DNA from: Bacteroidales bacterium
Lineage (GTDB): Bacteria; Bacteroidota; Bacteroidia; Bacteroidales; Tenuifilaceae
Length of the DNA stretch: 64,000 bases
Assembly (NCBI GenBank): GCA_013141385.1
Contig: JABFRB010000019.1
Location: 1 to 64,000, forward strand
Direction of reading: 5' to 3'
Position numbers and translations under genes: made by a program. Under the pieces are notes generated by a model. It was not told the DNA's origin. It was given only the letters and a program-made list of their open reading frames with translations, and ran no database searches. Below, in pieces: positions 1-8,469 of the stretch; the stretch's first letter is position 1; every line of letters starts with the position of its first letter.

Positions 1-96
1 ATTAACGCCATCCGCTGCAAGCTGGTCAACAGGGTATTTGCTGCGGTCAAGAGGCAGACACCCTTTGTAAAACTTTATGAACATAATTTTGATTAA
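1..96 (+). CDS. C-terminal end of a transposase, probably IS110 family (cut by window start)
   Basis: Frame 1 is open from the first base to a TAA at 94-96 and gives 31 residues, basic and containing NAIRCKLVNRVF followed by KRQTPFV. That composition resembles the extreme C terminus of IS110/IS1111-type transposases from memory, but the catalytic part lies outside the window, so the family is uncertain. The AT-rich stretch that follows could hold the end of the element. It may be a complete element or a remnant; only the upstream sequence can tell. Confidence 0.5.
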   Translation: MNAIRCKLVNRVFAAVKRQTPFVKLYEHNFD

Positions 97-169
97 AAAT
101 TTGTTTGTATCTTAGAATTCGATATAAGAAATATGGTAATGTATTCATTTACAGAGACATGTGATTATT

Positions 170-330
170 TAGTGCTATAATGGAAGGTTGGAACCGAGTT
201 TACGAGTTCGGCGAAGCCAATGATGGAACTGGAGCGAAGCGGAACTCGACGAAGTCAATAATGGATAACACAAGGTTTGATTCTTGCTTATATCTTCCAG
301 TATTCCATTATTCCTATTTTCCATTGTTTC
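170..330. repeat. Repeat-like intergenic sequence
   Basis: This non-coding stretch contains related short segments (CGAGTT, GGCGAAGCC, GAGCGAAGCGG, AACTCGACGAAGTC) and AATGGAA/TTCCATT pairs around 220-270 and 299-330. It is more GC-rich than its surroundings and looks like a degenerate intergenic repeat near the end of the transposase. Any open frame through it starts inside this repeat, so I placed the next gene's start further downstream. Confidence 0.3.
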
Positions 331-375
331 TTATATCGAACTGATGTTAAATCACAACCAATTAAACCAACTACC

Positions 376-1272
376 ATGCAAAAACAAATATTAATGGTAT
401 TTATGTTTTCTTCTTATTTTTGCTTTGCTCAAGAAAAACCAGTAATTGATAGTATGCAAGTTGAAACCAATAAATTAACTGAAAGAAAAATGAAAGTGTT
501 TAGGGTTGAAAACCTACAATCATACGTAAGATACTTTGATACCGGTTCGGGAACTAAGAATATTGTATTTCTTCATGGACTAGGCTCTTCCTCAATTGTC
601 GATTTTTCAGGCTTATTAACCGATAACCGTTTTAGTAAATATCGATTAATACTTATTGACTTATTAGGTTTTGGGATTAGCGACAAACCCTCAAATTATT
701 CATACGACTTATATCAACAAGCCGATATTGTCTCTAACCTGTTAGATGAACTAAAAATAGAAAAATACTCACTCGTTGGGCATAGTATGGGAGGTGTTAT
801 TTCTATAGCGTTAGCCCAGAAAGACAGCAAAAGAATTGAAGACTTAATACTCATGGAGCCCAATTTGGATCCTGGGATTGGTTCTGGTAGCAAGATTATT
901 GCATCTCAAGCTGAAGATACTTATGTAAATAGAGGGCATTATATTTATGCACAGAGTCTTAAATCATTTTGTGATCCCAAATCGAGTTTAGCAATATATT
1001 ATGGTACTTTTTTACTAAGCACACCTATTGCTATTCATAGAAGCGCTACAAAACTATTAGAAGGTACTAAACCAATCCAAAGAGAAGTGATTAAGGCGTT
1101 TACAAAAAACAAATACATTATTGTTGGGGAATTAAGTTTGGGTGAATATCCAAAACAGGAGCTTGAAAAATTAGGGCTTAAAATATCGATTATTTCTAAA
1201 GCTGGCCATGCGATGATGCATGATAATCCATTAGATTTTAAGAATAAATTGTATGAAATACTATCAAAGTAA
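376..1272 (+). CDS. Exported alpha/beta hydrolase
   Basis: This 298-residue protein has the alpha/beta-hydrolase plan: an oxyanion-hole HG at residues 67-68 (FLHGLGSS), a nucleophile elbow GHSMGG with Ser137, and a late histidine, His278 (KAGHAMMHDNP). The acid member of the triad is not certain by eye. I chose the ATG at 376 because it starts a signal peptide (MQKQ, hydrophobic core, then SYFCFAQE), whereas the longer frame begins in repeat-like DNA. The protein is probably a periplasmic or surface esterase, lipase or similar hydrolase. The substrate cannot be read from the sequence. It appears to be a single-gene unit, 154 bp ahead of the Rid gene. Confidence 0.8.
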   Translation: MQKQILMVFMFSSYFCFAQEKPVIDSMQVETNKLTERKMKVFRVENLQSYVRYFDTGSGTKNIVFLHGLGSSSIVDFSGLLTDNRFSKYRLILIDLLGFGISDKPSNYSYDLYQQADIVSNLLDELKIEKYSLVGHSMGGVISIALAQKDSKRIEDLILMEPNLDPGIGSGSKIIASQAEDTYVNRGHYIYAQSLKSFCDPKSSLAIYYGTFLLSTPIAIHRSATKLLEGTKPIQREVIKAFTKNKYIIVGELSLGEYPKQELEKLGLKISIISKAGHAMMHDNPLDFKNKLYEILSK

Positions 1273-1426
1273 AAAATCAAAATACAATACTTAGTAATGC
1301 TAACAACAAGTTACAAAATATGCATTTATGGTATTACGTTTTTCTGATCAATTACTAAACATGAATTTCGATTCGGCATACTAAAACACACACAAGCATT
1401 AAGAATACATCTTACAAACTTAAAAA

Positions 1427-1834
1427 ATGACTCAGAAAATTAAGCATATCAATCCCGATGGGCTTATGAAAAACCCTGCATTCTCACAAGTTATTACAAC
1501 ACAGGGAAATGGTAAAACAATTTATATTGGTGGGCAAAATTCTGTTAATGCAAACCGTGAGATTGTTGGTAAAGGCGATATTCAAGCACAAACAGCACAA
1601 ATAATGCAAAATATTCAGATTGCACTTTCCGATTGCAATGCTTCATTTGATAATATTATAAAACTCAACATCTATATTGTACAAGGACAAAATGCTTACA
1701 TGGCATTTCAAACATCTCAGGCATTTATGAAAAGTACTTCAAACCCACCTGTGATTACGGTGCTTTTTGTAGCGGGGCTAATGAATCCCGATTTTTTGAT
1801 AGAAATTGATGCAACCGCATTTATTTCCGAGTAA
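1427..1834 (+). CDS. Rid-family (YjgF/YER057c/UK114) protein lacking the RidA arginine
   Basis: The 135-residue length, the N-terminal INPDGLMKNPAFSQ segment, the central IYIGGQN strand and the C-terminal FLIEIDATAF strand are typical of the Rid superfamily, which forms trimers with inter-subunit pockets. In true RidA enamine/imine deaminases an arginine sits in the PAR motif before the last strands; here the matching segment reads PPVIT, so that arginine is absent. This points to one of the non-deaminase Rid subfamilies. An SRPBCC protein follows 37 bp later, so the two may be co-transcribed. The function is not known. Confidence 0.85.
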   Translation: MTQKIKHINPDGLMKNPAFSQVITTQGNGKTIYIGGQNSVNANREIVGKGDIQAQTAQIMQNIQIALSDCNASFDNIIKLNIYIVQGQNAYMAFQTSQAFMKSTSNPPVITVLFVAGLMNPDFLIEIDATAFISE

Positions 1835-1871
1835 TTTTGAACACTTGGGAACAGCAAAAACAAATCAGAAC

Positions 1872-2291
1872 ATGATAAAAAGTATCTCAACAATTAGTCT
1901 AAATGCCCCTGTAAATAAAATTTGGGATGCATTAACAAAGCCTGAACTAGTAAAACAATGGCAATATGGTAGCGACTTAATTACCGACTGGAAAGTGGGC
2001 AGTGGAATCAGATTCAGATCTGAATGGGAAGGTCAAATATTTGAGCAATGGGGTAAAATATTGGAGGTTACACCTTATAAATTAATTAGATATAGCCTTT
2101 TTGCTCCCCGTCCAGACCTTGAAGATATACCTGCAAATAATTTCGTAATGAATTACATTTTGACCGAAGAAAAAAATTCTATCCGCCTCGATATTGTACA
2201 AGAAGACAGTAGACCAGGAGCAGTTCAGGAAGCCCCTCAAGGAGAAGAAAATCCAGTAATGGGTGCTTTAAAGGCTTTAATTGAATCCTGA
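1872..2291 (+). CDS. SRPBCC / AHSA1-like ligand-binding protein
   Basis: This 139-residue protein begins with a short strand followed by APVNKIWDALTKPELVKQW, the usual start of the START/Bet v1-like AHSA1 fold, and continues with RFRSEWEGQIFEQWGKILEV and a C-terminal helix. Such proteins bind hydrophobic ligands or act in stress and toxin responses; no catalytic residues can be assigned. I chose the ATG at 1872 because the fold starts there, while the longer frame overlaps the end of the Rid gene. It lies 37 bp after the Rid gene on the same strand. Confidence 0.75.
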   Translation: MIKSISTISLNAPVNKIWDALTKPELVKQWQYGSDLITDWKVGSGIRFRSEWEGQIFEQWGKILEVTPYKLIRYSLFAPRPDLEDIPANNFVMNYILTEEKNSIRLDIVQEDSRPGAVQEAPQGEENPVMGALKALIES

Positions 2292-2334
2292 TGCTGAAAT
2301 AAATAATTTTATAGAACCAAGTCGCTATATCAGC

Positions 2335-2342
2335 TATCTTTG
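2335..2342 (+). promoter_or_regulatory. Bacteroidota -7 box (TATCTTTG)
   Basis: TATCTTTG matches the TAnnTTTG consensus exactly and ends 14 bases before the ATG of the 124-residue gene. No clear -33 TTTG is seen at the usual spacing. If used, the mRNA leader would be very short. Confidence 0.45.
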
Positions 2343-2356
2343 GAAAAACATTCGTT

Positions 2357-2731
2357 ATGGTTCACAACATATCAGGGAAATGGATTTTTAGCGAGGAGTT
2401 TGAATGTGGCTTGGATAATGGTTTTGCGTTCTTTATCCAGAATGAGAATAGCATAACTGGTTATCTTGAGTACGAGGAAAAGATTGAGGATGATGAGCCT
2501 TTTTTTGTCCATCAGGAGATTTCGGGAACGATACATGGAAACAAGATAAGTTTAAAGGGGCAAAAAGCCTTATCGCCTGATGGTTCTGTAATTATTGATT
2601 ATAACCTAGACACATTAGAGGGTACGCTAACCCACGAGGGCAAAATTGTAGGGCATAGCTTCGACAGCGAGGATATCTGCGGAGTTTTTGTTCTTGCCAG
2701 AGAAACAACGGGATCAGATAGCAAATCATAA
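2357..2731 (+). CDS. Small conserved-looking protein of unknown function
   Basis: This 124-residue protein has no signal peptide or membrane segment. It is acidic and strand-rich, with alternating segments such as ISGKWIFSEEF, SITGYLEYEE, EISGTIHGNKISLKG and EGTLTHEGKIVGHSF. The pattern suggests a small beta-barrel or lipocalin-like fold, as in many Bacteroidota DUFs. A promoter-like box precedes it and a hairpin terminator follows, so it looks like its own transcription unit. I do not recognise the family. Confidence 0.6.
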   Translation: MVHNISGKWIFSEEFECGLDNGFAFFIQNENSITGYLEYEEKIEDDEPFFVHQEISGTIHGNKISLKGQKALSPDGSVIIDYNLDTLEGTLTHEGKIVGHSFDSEDICGVFVLARETTGSDSKS

Positions 2732-2756
2732 TTCATACTTAATTATTTTGCAGGGC

Positions 2757-2787
2757 AAAGGCATAATTCGAAAGGGTTATGCCTTTT
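2757..2787 (+). terminator. Rho-independent terminator
   Basis: A perfect 10-bp stem (AAAGGCATAA / TTATGCCTTT) around a short loop is followed by T-rich sequence, 26 bases after the stop of the 124-residue gene. Confidence 0.75.
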
Positions 2788-3066
2788 ATATTTTAATTCA
2801 TTGTGTATCTAAATAATTCATTATGCCCTTAAATAAAATAATTTGTAATGGTTTGATGTTTAATGCTAAATACGATAATTTTATTCTTATAAACATTTGT
2901 ATCTTAGGGTAATAATTAACACCCCATTTTGAAGATTTAAACCCCTAAAAAAGAATAATCGCAAAATGCGATAATCTGAAATCTGGGTGTTATTTTGGCA
3001 TCAGTTATAATTCTAAATATCAATATTATAGCTGATTTCTAGTTATCAACTTAAATAATTTAGGGT
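2788..3066. other. Intergenic region with hairpin upstream of the large membrane protein
   Basis: No gene is seen here. It holds a small hairpin around 2960-2972 (TCGCA-AAA-TGCGA) nested between AATAATTAACACCC near 2910-2925 and GGGTGTTATT near 2984-2993, which are complementary, and a TTTGTATCTTAG box near 2895. These could form a leader structure for the downstream gene. The function is inferred only from position. Confidence 0.35.
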
Positions 3067-6000
3067 ATGAAGTTTACAAACCCTTTCCGTGGAGTATCTG
3101 GAATTGCGCTGGGCGTATTCTTGCTAATAATCCTATCGTTGAGCATCTATTTTTTTATCAGCATTTATAAAAATGAGCGTGCTCTCCAGCAACGAGGGTT
3201 TAATGTGCTTAACGAGTTAAGCAGGGCAATTAAGGAGCAGGATTTAACCCTACAAAGACTAGGGAAGAATTTAATCAGTAAGGAATCTGGGAAGAGAATT
3301 ATCAAAAAAAACGTTGATAAAATTAGAATCGACAAAATAATTAACTCTTATAAGGATAGTCTTGCCCTACGAAGCAATTTTTTCAGTCGTACCACTATTA
3401 GTTCCAATATCTCCGACAATTTATTATCATTTCCTATTACGAATTTACCCGATGTTGGGGGGAAAAAATATTTACAAATCTCATACTCCGCTTTTCTTAA
3501 TTCCCTGCTGAGAAAAGATCTTTTCTCCCAATATATCCTGATAAAACGGCAATCGGTAAAAAATGAAACACTGGTATTTAACACATTCCCATTTAATATT
3601 GAACTAACAGAATGCAGCGTTTACGAATCAATAAACAAATCTGCACCCAAACAATCGCTTGGAAGTATTCAAAGTAACGCCGATTCAATTAATAGCAAAT
3701 TTCCCGTTCTACAAGCGGGTACAGTTAGGCAAATAAGCATTCAAGGCGAAGAATATGAGATGTTTATTGTACCACTAACGTTCAATAATAAAGAGTACTA
3801 CCTTGGTGGCTTTATCGAAATTAAAACCTACCTCGGAATGAAGCGTGGGCTAGATTCAACAACAGTTTTTATCTTTATTCTTACGCTGGGTATTATACTC
3901 TTTAATTTTCCTCTGATAAAGATATTGTTGATGGGTCCTTTTGAAAGGCTTTCCCGATTCGGCTTATCTCTGGGAGGTATATCGTTTGTAGCAGGTGTAA
4001 TAATTGCTGTTATTTTAACTACGGATGCCTATATAATTTTCCAATCTAAAAATAATATACATAATAACCTAAAATCCTTAAGCAACTCTATTTCTGATTC
4101 TTTTTATAAAGAATCAGAGTCTCTGCTTGAGCAGATGAGTGCTTACGACAGCCTAATTACGCCAACTCAAGGGAGAACAGAAAAAGCTATTCTTTCAAAT
4201 AGTAAATCAAAATTCTTTCCCCAAAAAACACAAAATTTTAAAACATTTTTTTGGGTCGACTCAACCGATAATCAAATAATGCAGCTCTCCACGCGGGCTA
4301 GCGAGGGTTCACTATCGCTCCTATCGGATCGCGAATACGTTAAAAATTACAGCAAATGGTCGTGGGAGCATACCCATAAACATAACACATTGTGCTTGTA
4401 CAATGTGGAGCCTATATATTCCAATACAACAGGGGAATGGCTGCTGGCTTTTTCAACTGAATCAAAAAATTGGAATAAGAAAGCAAAACTTATGGCCATT
4501 ACATCGGAAATGTACTCTTTAAAAGATCCCATTATCCCCGATGGATATGAATATTGCTTAGTTGATGGCTCGGGAAAAGTCTGGTTTCATTCTAAAAATA
4601 CACTTTATATAAAAGAAGATTTTATTGATGCATGTAATCAGAATCAACGATTAGCAACGGCTATTCGTTCAGGTGTTGGCGATTTATTTAAGGCTAAAGT
4701 ACATGGAAAAACCTATTTCCTAAACGTTTCGGCACTTAAGAATACCCAACTTTACCTAGTAACAATGTGCGACCCCTTTGGAATTAAACTTATTACAGTA
4801 CAGGCTTGCGGTTTCGCCTTTATTGCCTTGATATCGGTTTTTATTTTTTTAGTACTGCTCTACATCTCTATTAAGGTTGTTGATTATAAAAGTAGTAAAC
4901 TAGCAGGTAAGAGTTACTTTCTTAGCTGGATAATACTAAATAAGCACAACGAAAGGAAATACAAGGGTCTTATAATCAGTAACATTTTCATAACCCTATG
5001 TTTAATAATATTTTCCTTGGGGAACATTTATCAAAATTTTACACCTATACATTCAGTTCTTATTTCTGCAATAATAATTGTATCCAGTTTCTTTTTTGCT
5101 TTTTATAATCTAAGGCAGAATAATGATACTGTTAAAAGAAATCTAAATAGGAAAATAATCTATTATTCATTGTTGATATTTACTTTGATGATTATAGATA
5201 TTCTTGGGTATTTTTTAAATGGAGTGGATATAAACTTCAGTATTATAATTTTAAGTCAACTGTTTTTAATTACAGTCTACCTAATGGTGTTCAACCACCT
5301 CGATTTTCTTTTAAAGTTTAACCCATTTAAAAAAATTCATCCCTACACTCCTTTTCTTTTTAGCTGGCTAGTTTTAGCCGCAATAATACCATCATTCCTT
5401 ATTGTTAAAAAAACATTTAAACATGAATACAGCAACTATGTTACAAACCAACAAATATCCATTGCGCAACAAATAAACGCACGAACCGAAAAAACATATA
5501 AATTCTACAACAAATCCTTGCTAGTTACCGACACATCAATTATTAATAAACGATTGCAACAAGGAAGGTACATTTCATTTTTCGAAAACACGTGCTGCAA
5601 AACTGATTCAAGGATAATTAAACCAGCTGAAAACTCTGATAAATCGCTAGAGTTGAACATAATTTTTCATTTATACTTCAACAAATTTTTAGGCGAACAA
5701 GATAATTTAGTTGTAAACCCACAAGTTATTCCAAGAGTGGAGAAAGGCACGTCCTCATTGAGTTTTAATGCTTTTAACAGTAACGATTCAAGAAAAAAGG
5801 AGGAGGCACGATTTATCATCACCTCAACGGCGAATTTTGCCAATTTTCATCCTCTAAAAAAGGAAGGATTTTCTTTAATCTCTTGGTTTTTAGCATTAGT
5901 TCTTATTATCACTATTTATTTCTTGCTTAGATACCTTTCCCGAAAACTTTTCCATTTCGATATTCAGGATTATAAGCCCTATAATTTCGATGATTGTCTT

Positions 6001-6990
6001 AAACTGCTCGATGAAAGCAAATTAAGTGCAACTATCGTAAATATTCACTTCGATGAGAGAGCGTATGCAAAATCTACAGCGGATAAATTTATCAATATTT
6101 CAAGTAGCCATATTAAGATTCCAGAATTAAAGGCCAATGAACCGCTCTTCGTTATTGGGTTCGACAGCAATCTAGTGTATTCAAATCTGTTTAAAGCAAA
6201 AATTAGCAGGTTAGAAATGCTGTTGGACATTAACCCTCCAATACGAGTTATTGTAATGCTTCACACCGATCCGCAATCGTTAATCGACGAATATGTTGGC
6301 TTTTGGAAAATTTCTGACGATGAAAATTATCACCAAATATTAATTCACAGTTTCGAAAAAGTATTTTCTCGTTTACCAGTTTTCCATTGTATGGTGTTTA
6401 CAGAGCCTAGACCAATGCCCCATTTTGGTGTTTATGAATCAACTGTTCAACAGGAATTGGGTTTTGAGTCGCATCTGATGAACCTTGAGTCAATTGTTTA
6501 CGAATATTATGATAAGGAACGTCAGAATTGTGGGGATTCCCTGATACTCAAAATTCAAGAATTGGCACAACCCTATTACACACTTCTTTGGAATAGGCTA
6601 AGTTTCAGTGAGCGGTTTGTTTTATTCGATTTAGCGCAAGATGGAGTTGTTAATGTGCAGAATGAAAAGATTCTTAAATCATTAATTGGAAAAGGGCTTA
6701 TAATTTGTGATAATGGGGTTACAATTACCAGCGAAGGGTTTAAGAATTTTATTCTAACAACCGCCGATAAAAAAGACCTGGAAGAGAGAATGAAAAAAAT
6801 TATTGTTCTGGGTAATTGGCATCGTTTCAAAGGGCCCTTAATCTTTGTTGCTGCAAGTATTTTTGTTTTTCTAATTGCTACACAGCTAAGCTTCCTATCG
6901 AATCTTACTACAATTTTAATTTCAGTAGGATCGCTTCTGGGCGTGTTCCTAAAATTCAGCGGTTTATTTGATACAACGGGAGGAAAATAA
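3067..6990 (+). CDS. Large multi-pass membrane protein, sensor-like, unknown function
   Basis: This is a 1307-residue protein. It has a transmembrane helix at about 14-31, an extracytoplasmic stretch to about 260, two helices (about 263-283 and 299-320), a second large external region (about 325-580) with Cache-like features (WVDSTDNQIM, YCLVDGSGKVWFHS), and a cluster of roughly six helices to about 805. A third external part (about 805-950) is followed by a helix near 960-980. The cytoplasmic region at about 985-1250 ends in a winged-helix-looking segment (LSFSERFVLFDLAQDGVV...LIGKGLIICDNGVTITSEG), and two helices close the chain. No histidine-kinase, GGDEF, methyl-accepting or Walker motif is visible. 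It is probably a signal-input protein with an unrecognised output module. The GldN-like gene follows 49 bp later and may share its transcript. Confidence 0.65.
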   Translation: MKFTNPFRGVSGIALGVFLLIILSLSIYFFISIYKNERALQQRGFNVLNELSRAIKEQDLTLQRLGKNLISKESGKRIIKKNVDKIRIDKIINSYKDSLALRSNFFSRTTISSNISDNLLSFPITNLPDVGGKKYLQISYSAFLNSLLRKDLFSQYILIKRQSVKNETLVFNTFPFNIELTECSVYESINKSAPKQSLGSIQSNADSINSKFPVLQAGTVRQISIQGEEYEMFIVPLTFNNKEYYLGGFIEIKTYLGMKRGLDSTTVFIFILTLGIILFNFPLIKILLMGPFERLSRFGLSLGGISFVAGVIIAVILTTDAYIIFQSKNNIHNNLKSLSNSISDSFYKESESLLEQMSAYDSLITPTQGRTEKAILSNSKSKFFPQKTQNFKTFFWVDSTDNQIMQLSTRASEGSLSLLSDREYVKNYSKWSWEHTHKHNTLCLYNVEPIYSNTTGEWLLAFSTESKNWNKKAKLMAITSEMYSLKDPIIPDGYEYCLVDGSGKVWFHSKNTLYIKEDFIDACNQNQRLATAIRSGVGDLFKAKVHGKTYFLNVSALKNTQLYLVTMCDPFGIKLITVQACGFAFIALISVFIFLVLLYISIKVVDYKSSKLAGKSYFLSWIILNKHNERKYKGLIISNIFITLCLIIFSLGNIYQNFTPIHSVLISAIIIVSSFFFAFYNLRQNNDTVKRNLNRKIIYYSLLIFTLMIIDILGYFLNGVDINFSIIILSQLFLITVYLMVFNHLDFLLKFNPFKKIHPYTPFLFSWLVLAAIIPSFLIVKKTFKHEYSNYVTNQQISIAQQINARTEKTYKFYNKSLLVTDTSIINKRLQQGRYISFFENTCCKTDSRIIKPAENSDKSLELNIIFHLYFNKFLGEQDNLVVNPQVIPRVEKGTSSLSFNAFNSNDSRKKEEARFIITSTANFANFHPLKKEGFSLISWFLALVLIITIYFLLRYLSRKLFHFDIQDYKPYNFDDCLKLLDESKLSATIVNIHFDERAYAKSTADKFINISSSHIKIPELKANEPLFVIGFDSNLVYSNLFKAKISRLEMLLDINPPIRVIVMLHTDPQSLIDEYVGFWKISDDENYHQILIHSFEKVFSRLPVFHCMVFTEPRPMPHFGVYESTVQQELGFESHLMNLESIVYEYYDKERQNCGDSLILKIQELAQPYYTLLWNRLSFSERFVLFDLAQDGVVNVQNEKILKSLIGKGLIICDNGVTITSEGFKNFILTTADKKDLEERMKKIIVLGNWHRFKGPLIFVAASIFVFLIATQLSFLSNLTTILISVGSLLGVFLKFSGLFDTTGGK

Positions 6991-7039
6991 AAAGCAAGCA
7001 TTGTTTGAATGTATTATAAAAAATTGTAACACATTGATT

Positions 7040-8197
7040 ATGAAAATAATAAAATTAAACATACTAATTGCCTGCATGGCCATTAGTAGCAATCTCTTCT
7101 CACAAATTTCAGGCTTTAGAAAGGACAACCTTCTTCTACCAGAAAAACTAATAATATCGGAACAGGTTGGGTTTGATTCTCTATATCTAGATTCAAAAGA
7201 TAGCGTTCAAAGGAATTTTCCTTCTATGCCGATATTTGACTTTAAGGCACTTATCGAAATACAAAAGGTAATCGTTGATAAGGTTTTATCTGGCAATTTT
7301 AAAGTATTTGATCCTTCTCAATCAGATGAGTTTTTCCCATTTAGCGCATTAGATCAAAATGAACCCTTAGCATTAACCGAAATCCAAAGTAACCTAGGGC
7401 AAAGAACCGATACGGTGAGGAAAATTAACGATGATAGTACTATTGATGTGATGGTATCTTACCATGAAATTGAGCCCAAAGAACTATCATCAATTAATTT
7501 TATTGAGGGATGGAGTTTAACTGCCAACCCTTTAAGTTTTCACAAGGAAGTTTATGCTTATGAACCTGTTAGAAGATATTTAGACGACTTTTCCGATTTC
7601 GATAAATTCCGTTACAGGAAAGTATTTAGGCTATACAACAATCCGAATTATAAGATTGATAAATCAAAACTTAAACTTGCCGCACAAGTTAAGTACGAGC
7701 ATCTATTTAATTTTGATGGGGCATATCGGAATGATATTTTTAGCGACTTGGTTGCAAAACGATTAAGTCAAAACGACCTAGATTTTCAACTTAGCCAGAT
7801 ATATAGCAATACAATATCACCCTTTTTTAATGGCTTTAACCAGTTCATTTTTATTAAAACCCTACTAGATAATGTATATTCAGGGAATGCAATTGCTTAC
7901 GATTATTATACTTCCGCTAAGTTAACATCCCAGGAGGCAAAAGGGAGAGTTATTGAACCAAAAATCCTAATAGCTACAAATCCTTTGAGTGGAGAGAATG
8001 AAGAGAGAGCTGTTGAGGTAGATTTAACTTCCGAGATAATTTCTGTAGTTTTTATTGAGGAGTGGTATTTTGATGTGGAAACCTTACAACTAGAAAAAAA
8101 GGTAGTTGGAATTGCACCAGTGCGATATTTTTACGATTGGGCAAACGGACAAGAGGTTCTTAAACGGCAGGTTCTTTTCACGATTAATTTGCCGTAA
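7040..8197 (+). CDS. GldN/PorN-like exported protein
   Basis: I placed the start at 7040 because it begins a signal peptide (MKIIKLN, hydrophobic core, SNLFSQ), giving 385 residues; the longer frame overlaps the preceding gene. The C-terminal part (SVVFIEEWYFDVETLQLEKK then VVGIAPVRYFYDW) closely resembles GldN/PorN, a periplasmic-ring component of the type IX secretion and gliding apparatus. The middle VYAYEPVRRYLDDF and KVFRLYN segment fits too. The chain seems to carry two related modules, one near residues 70-110 (VDKVLSGNFKVFD) and one near 270-305 (LDNVYSGNAIAYD). It sits apart from gldKLM, so it is more likely an accessory paralogue than the core subunit. Confidence 0.6.
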   Translation: MKIIKLNILIACMAISSNLFSQISGFRKDNLLLPEKLIISEQVGFDSLYLDSKDSVQRNFPSMPIFDFKALIEIQKVIVDKVLSGNFKVFDPSQSDEFFPFSALDQNEPLALTEIQSNLGQRTDTVRKINDDSTIDVMVSYHEIEPKELSSINFIEGWSLTANPLSFHKEVYAYEPVRRYLDDFSDFDKFRYRKVFRLYNNPNYKIDKSKLKLAAQVKYEHLFNFDGAYRNDIFSDLVAKRLSQNDLDFQLSQIYSNTISPFFNGFNQFIFIKTLLDNVYSGNAIAYDYYTSAKLTSQEAKGRVIEPKILIATNPLSGENEERAVEVDLTSEIISVVFIEEWYFDVETLQLEKKVVGIAPVRYFYDWANGQEVLKRQVLFTINLP

Positions 8198-8297
8198 AGA
8201 TCAATATAAGAAATTAATGACTACCTGCCTGATTGTCAAATAATTTCAAAAGATTACGGTACTCTGTACCTATTGTATTCTTATGGTCATGAAATGT

Positions 8298-8435
8298 CTA
8301 CAAATATTAAGGTGCTACGCACCCAAGGCTTGAATACATTTCTCATAGCAGCAGAGCCGCATAATATTTGTAGTCCAATTATACAATTCAAGAAAATAAG
8401 GTGCATCGCACCGCAATATTAAAATCTACATCAGC
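8298..8435. repeat. Palindromic intergenic repeat (MITE-like)
   Basis: Perfect 12-bp inverted repeats CTACAAATATTA (8298-8309) and TAATATTTGTAG (8362-8373) enclose a small hairpin GGTGC-TAC-GCACC. A second hairpin, GGTGC-ATC-GCACC, and a further AATATTAAAATCTAC follow to about 8432. The layout looks like one or two copies of a small non-coding repeat between converging genes. No open frame is supported here. Confidence 0.6.
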
Positions 8436-8469
8436 AAACAAATATCCTTTTTATTACATTGAGTTCAAT

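Noticed and set aside
277-375. Longer N terminus for the alpha/beta hydrolase
   Set aside because: The extra 33 residues come from repeat-like DNA, and the signal peptide begins at the ATG at 376.
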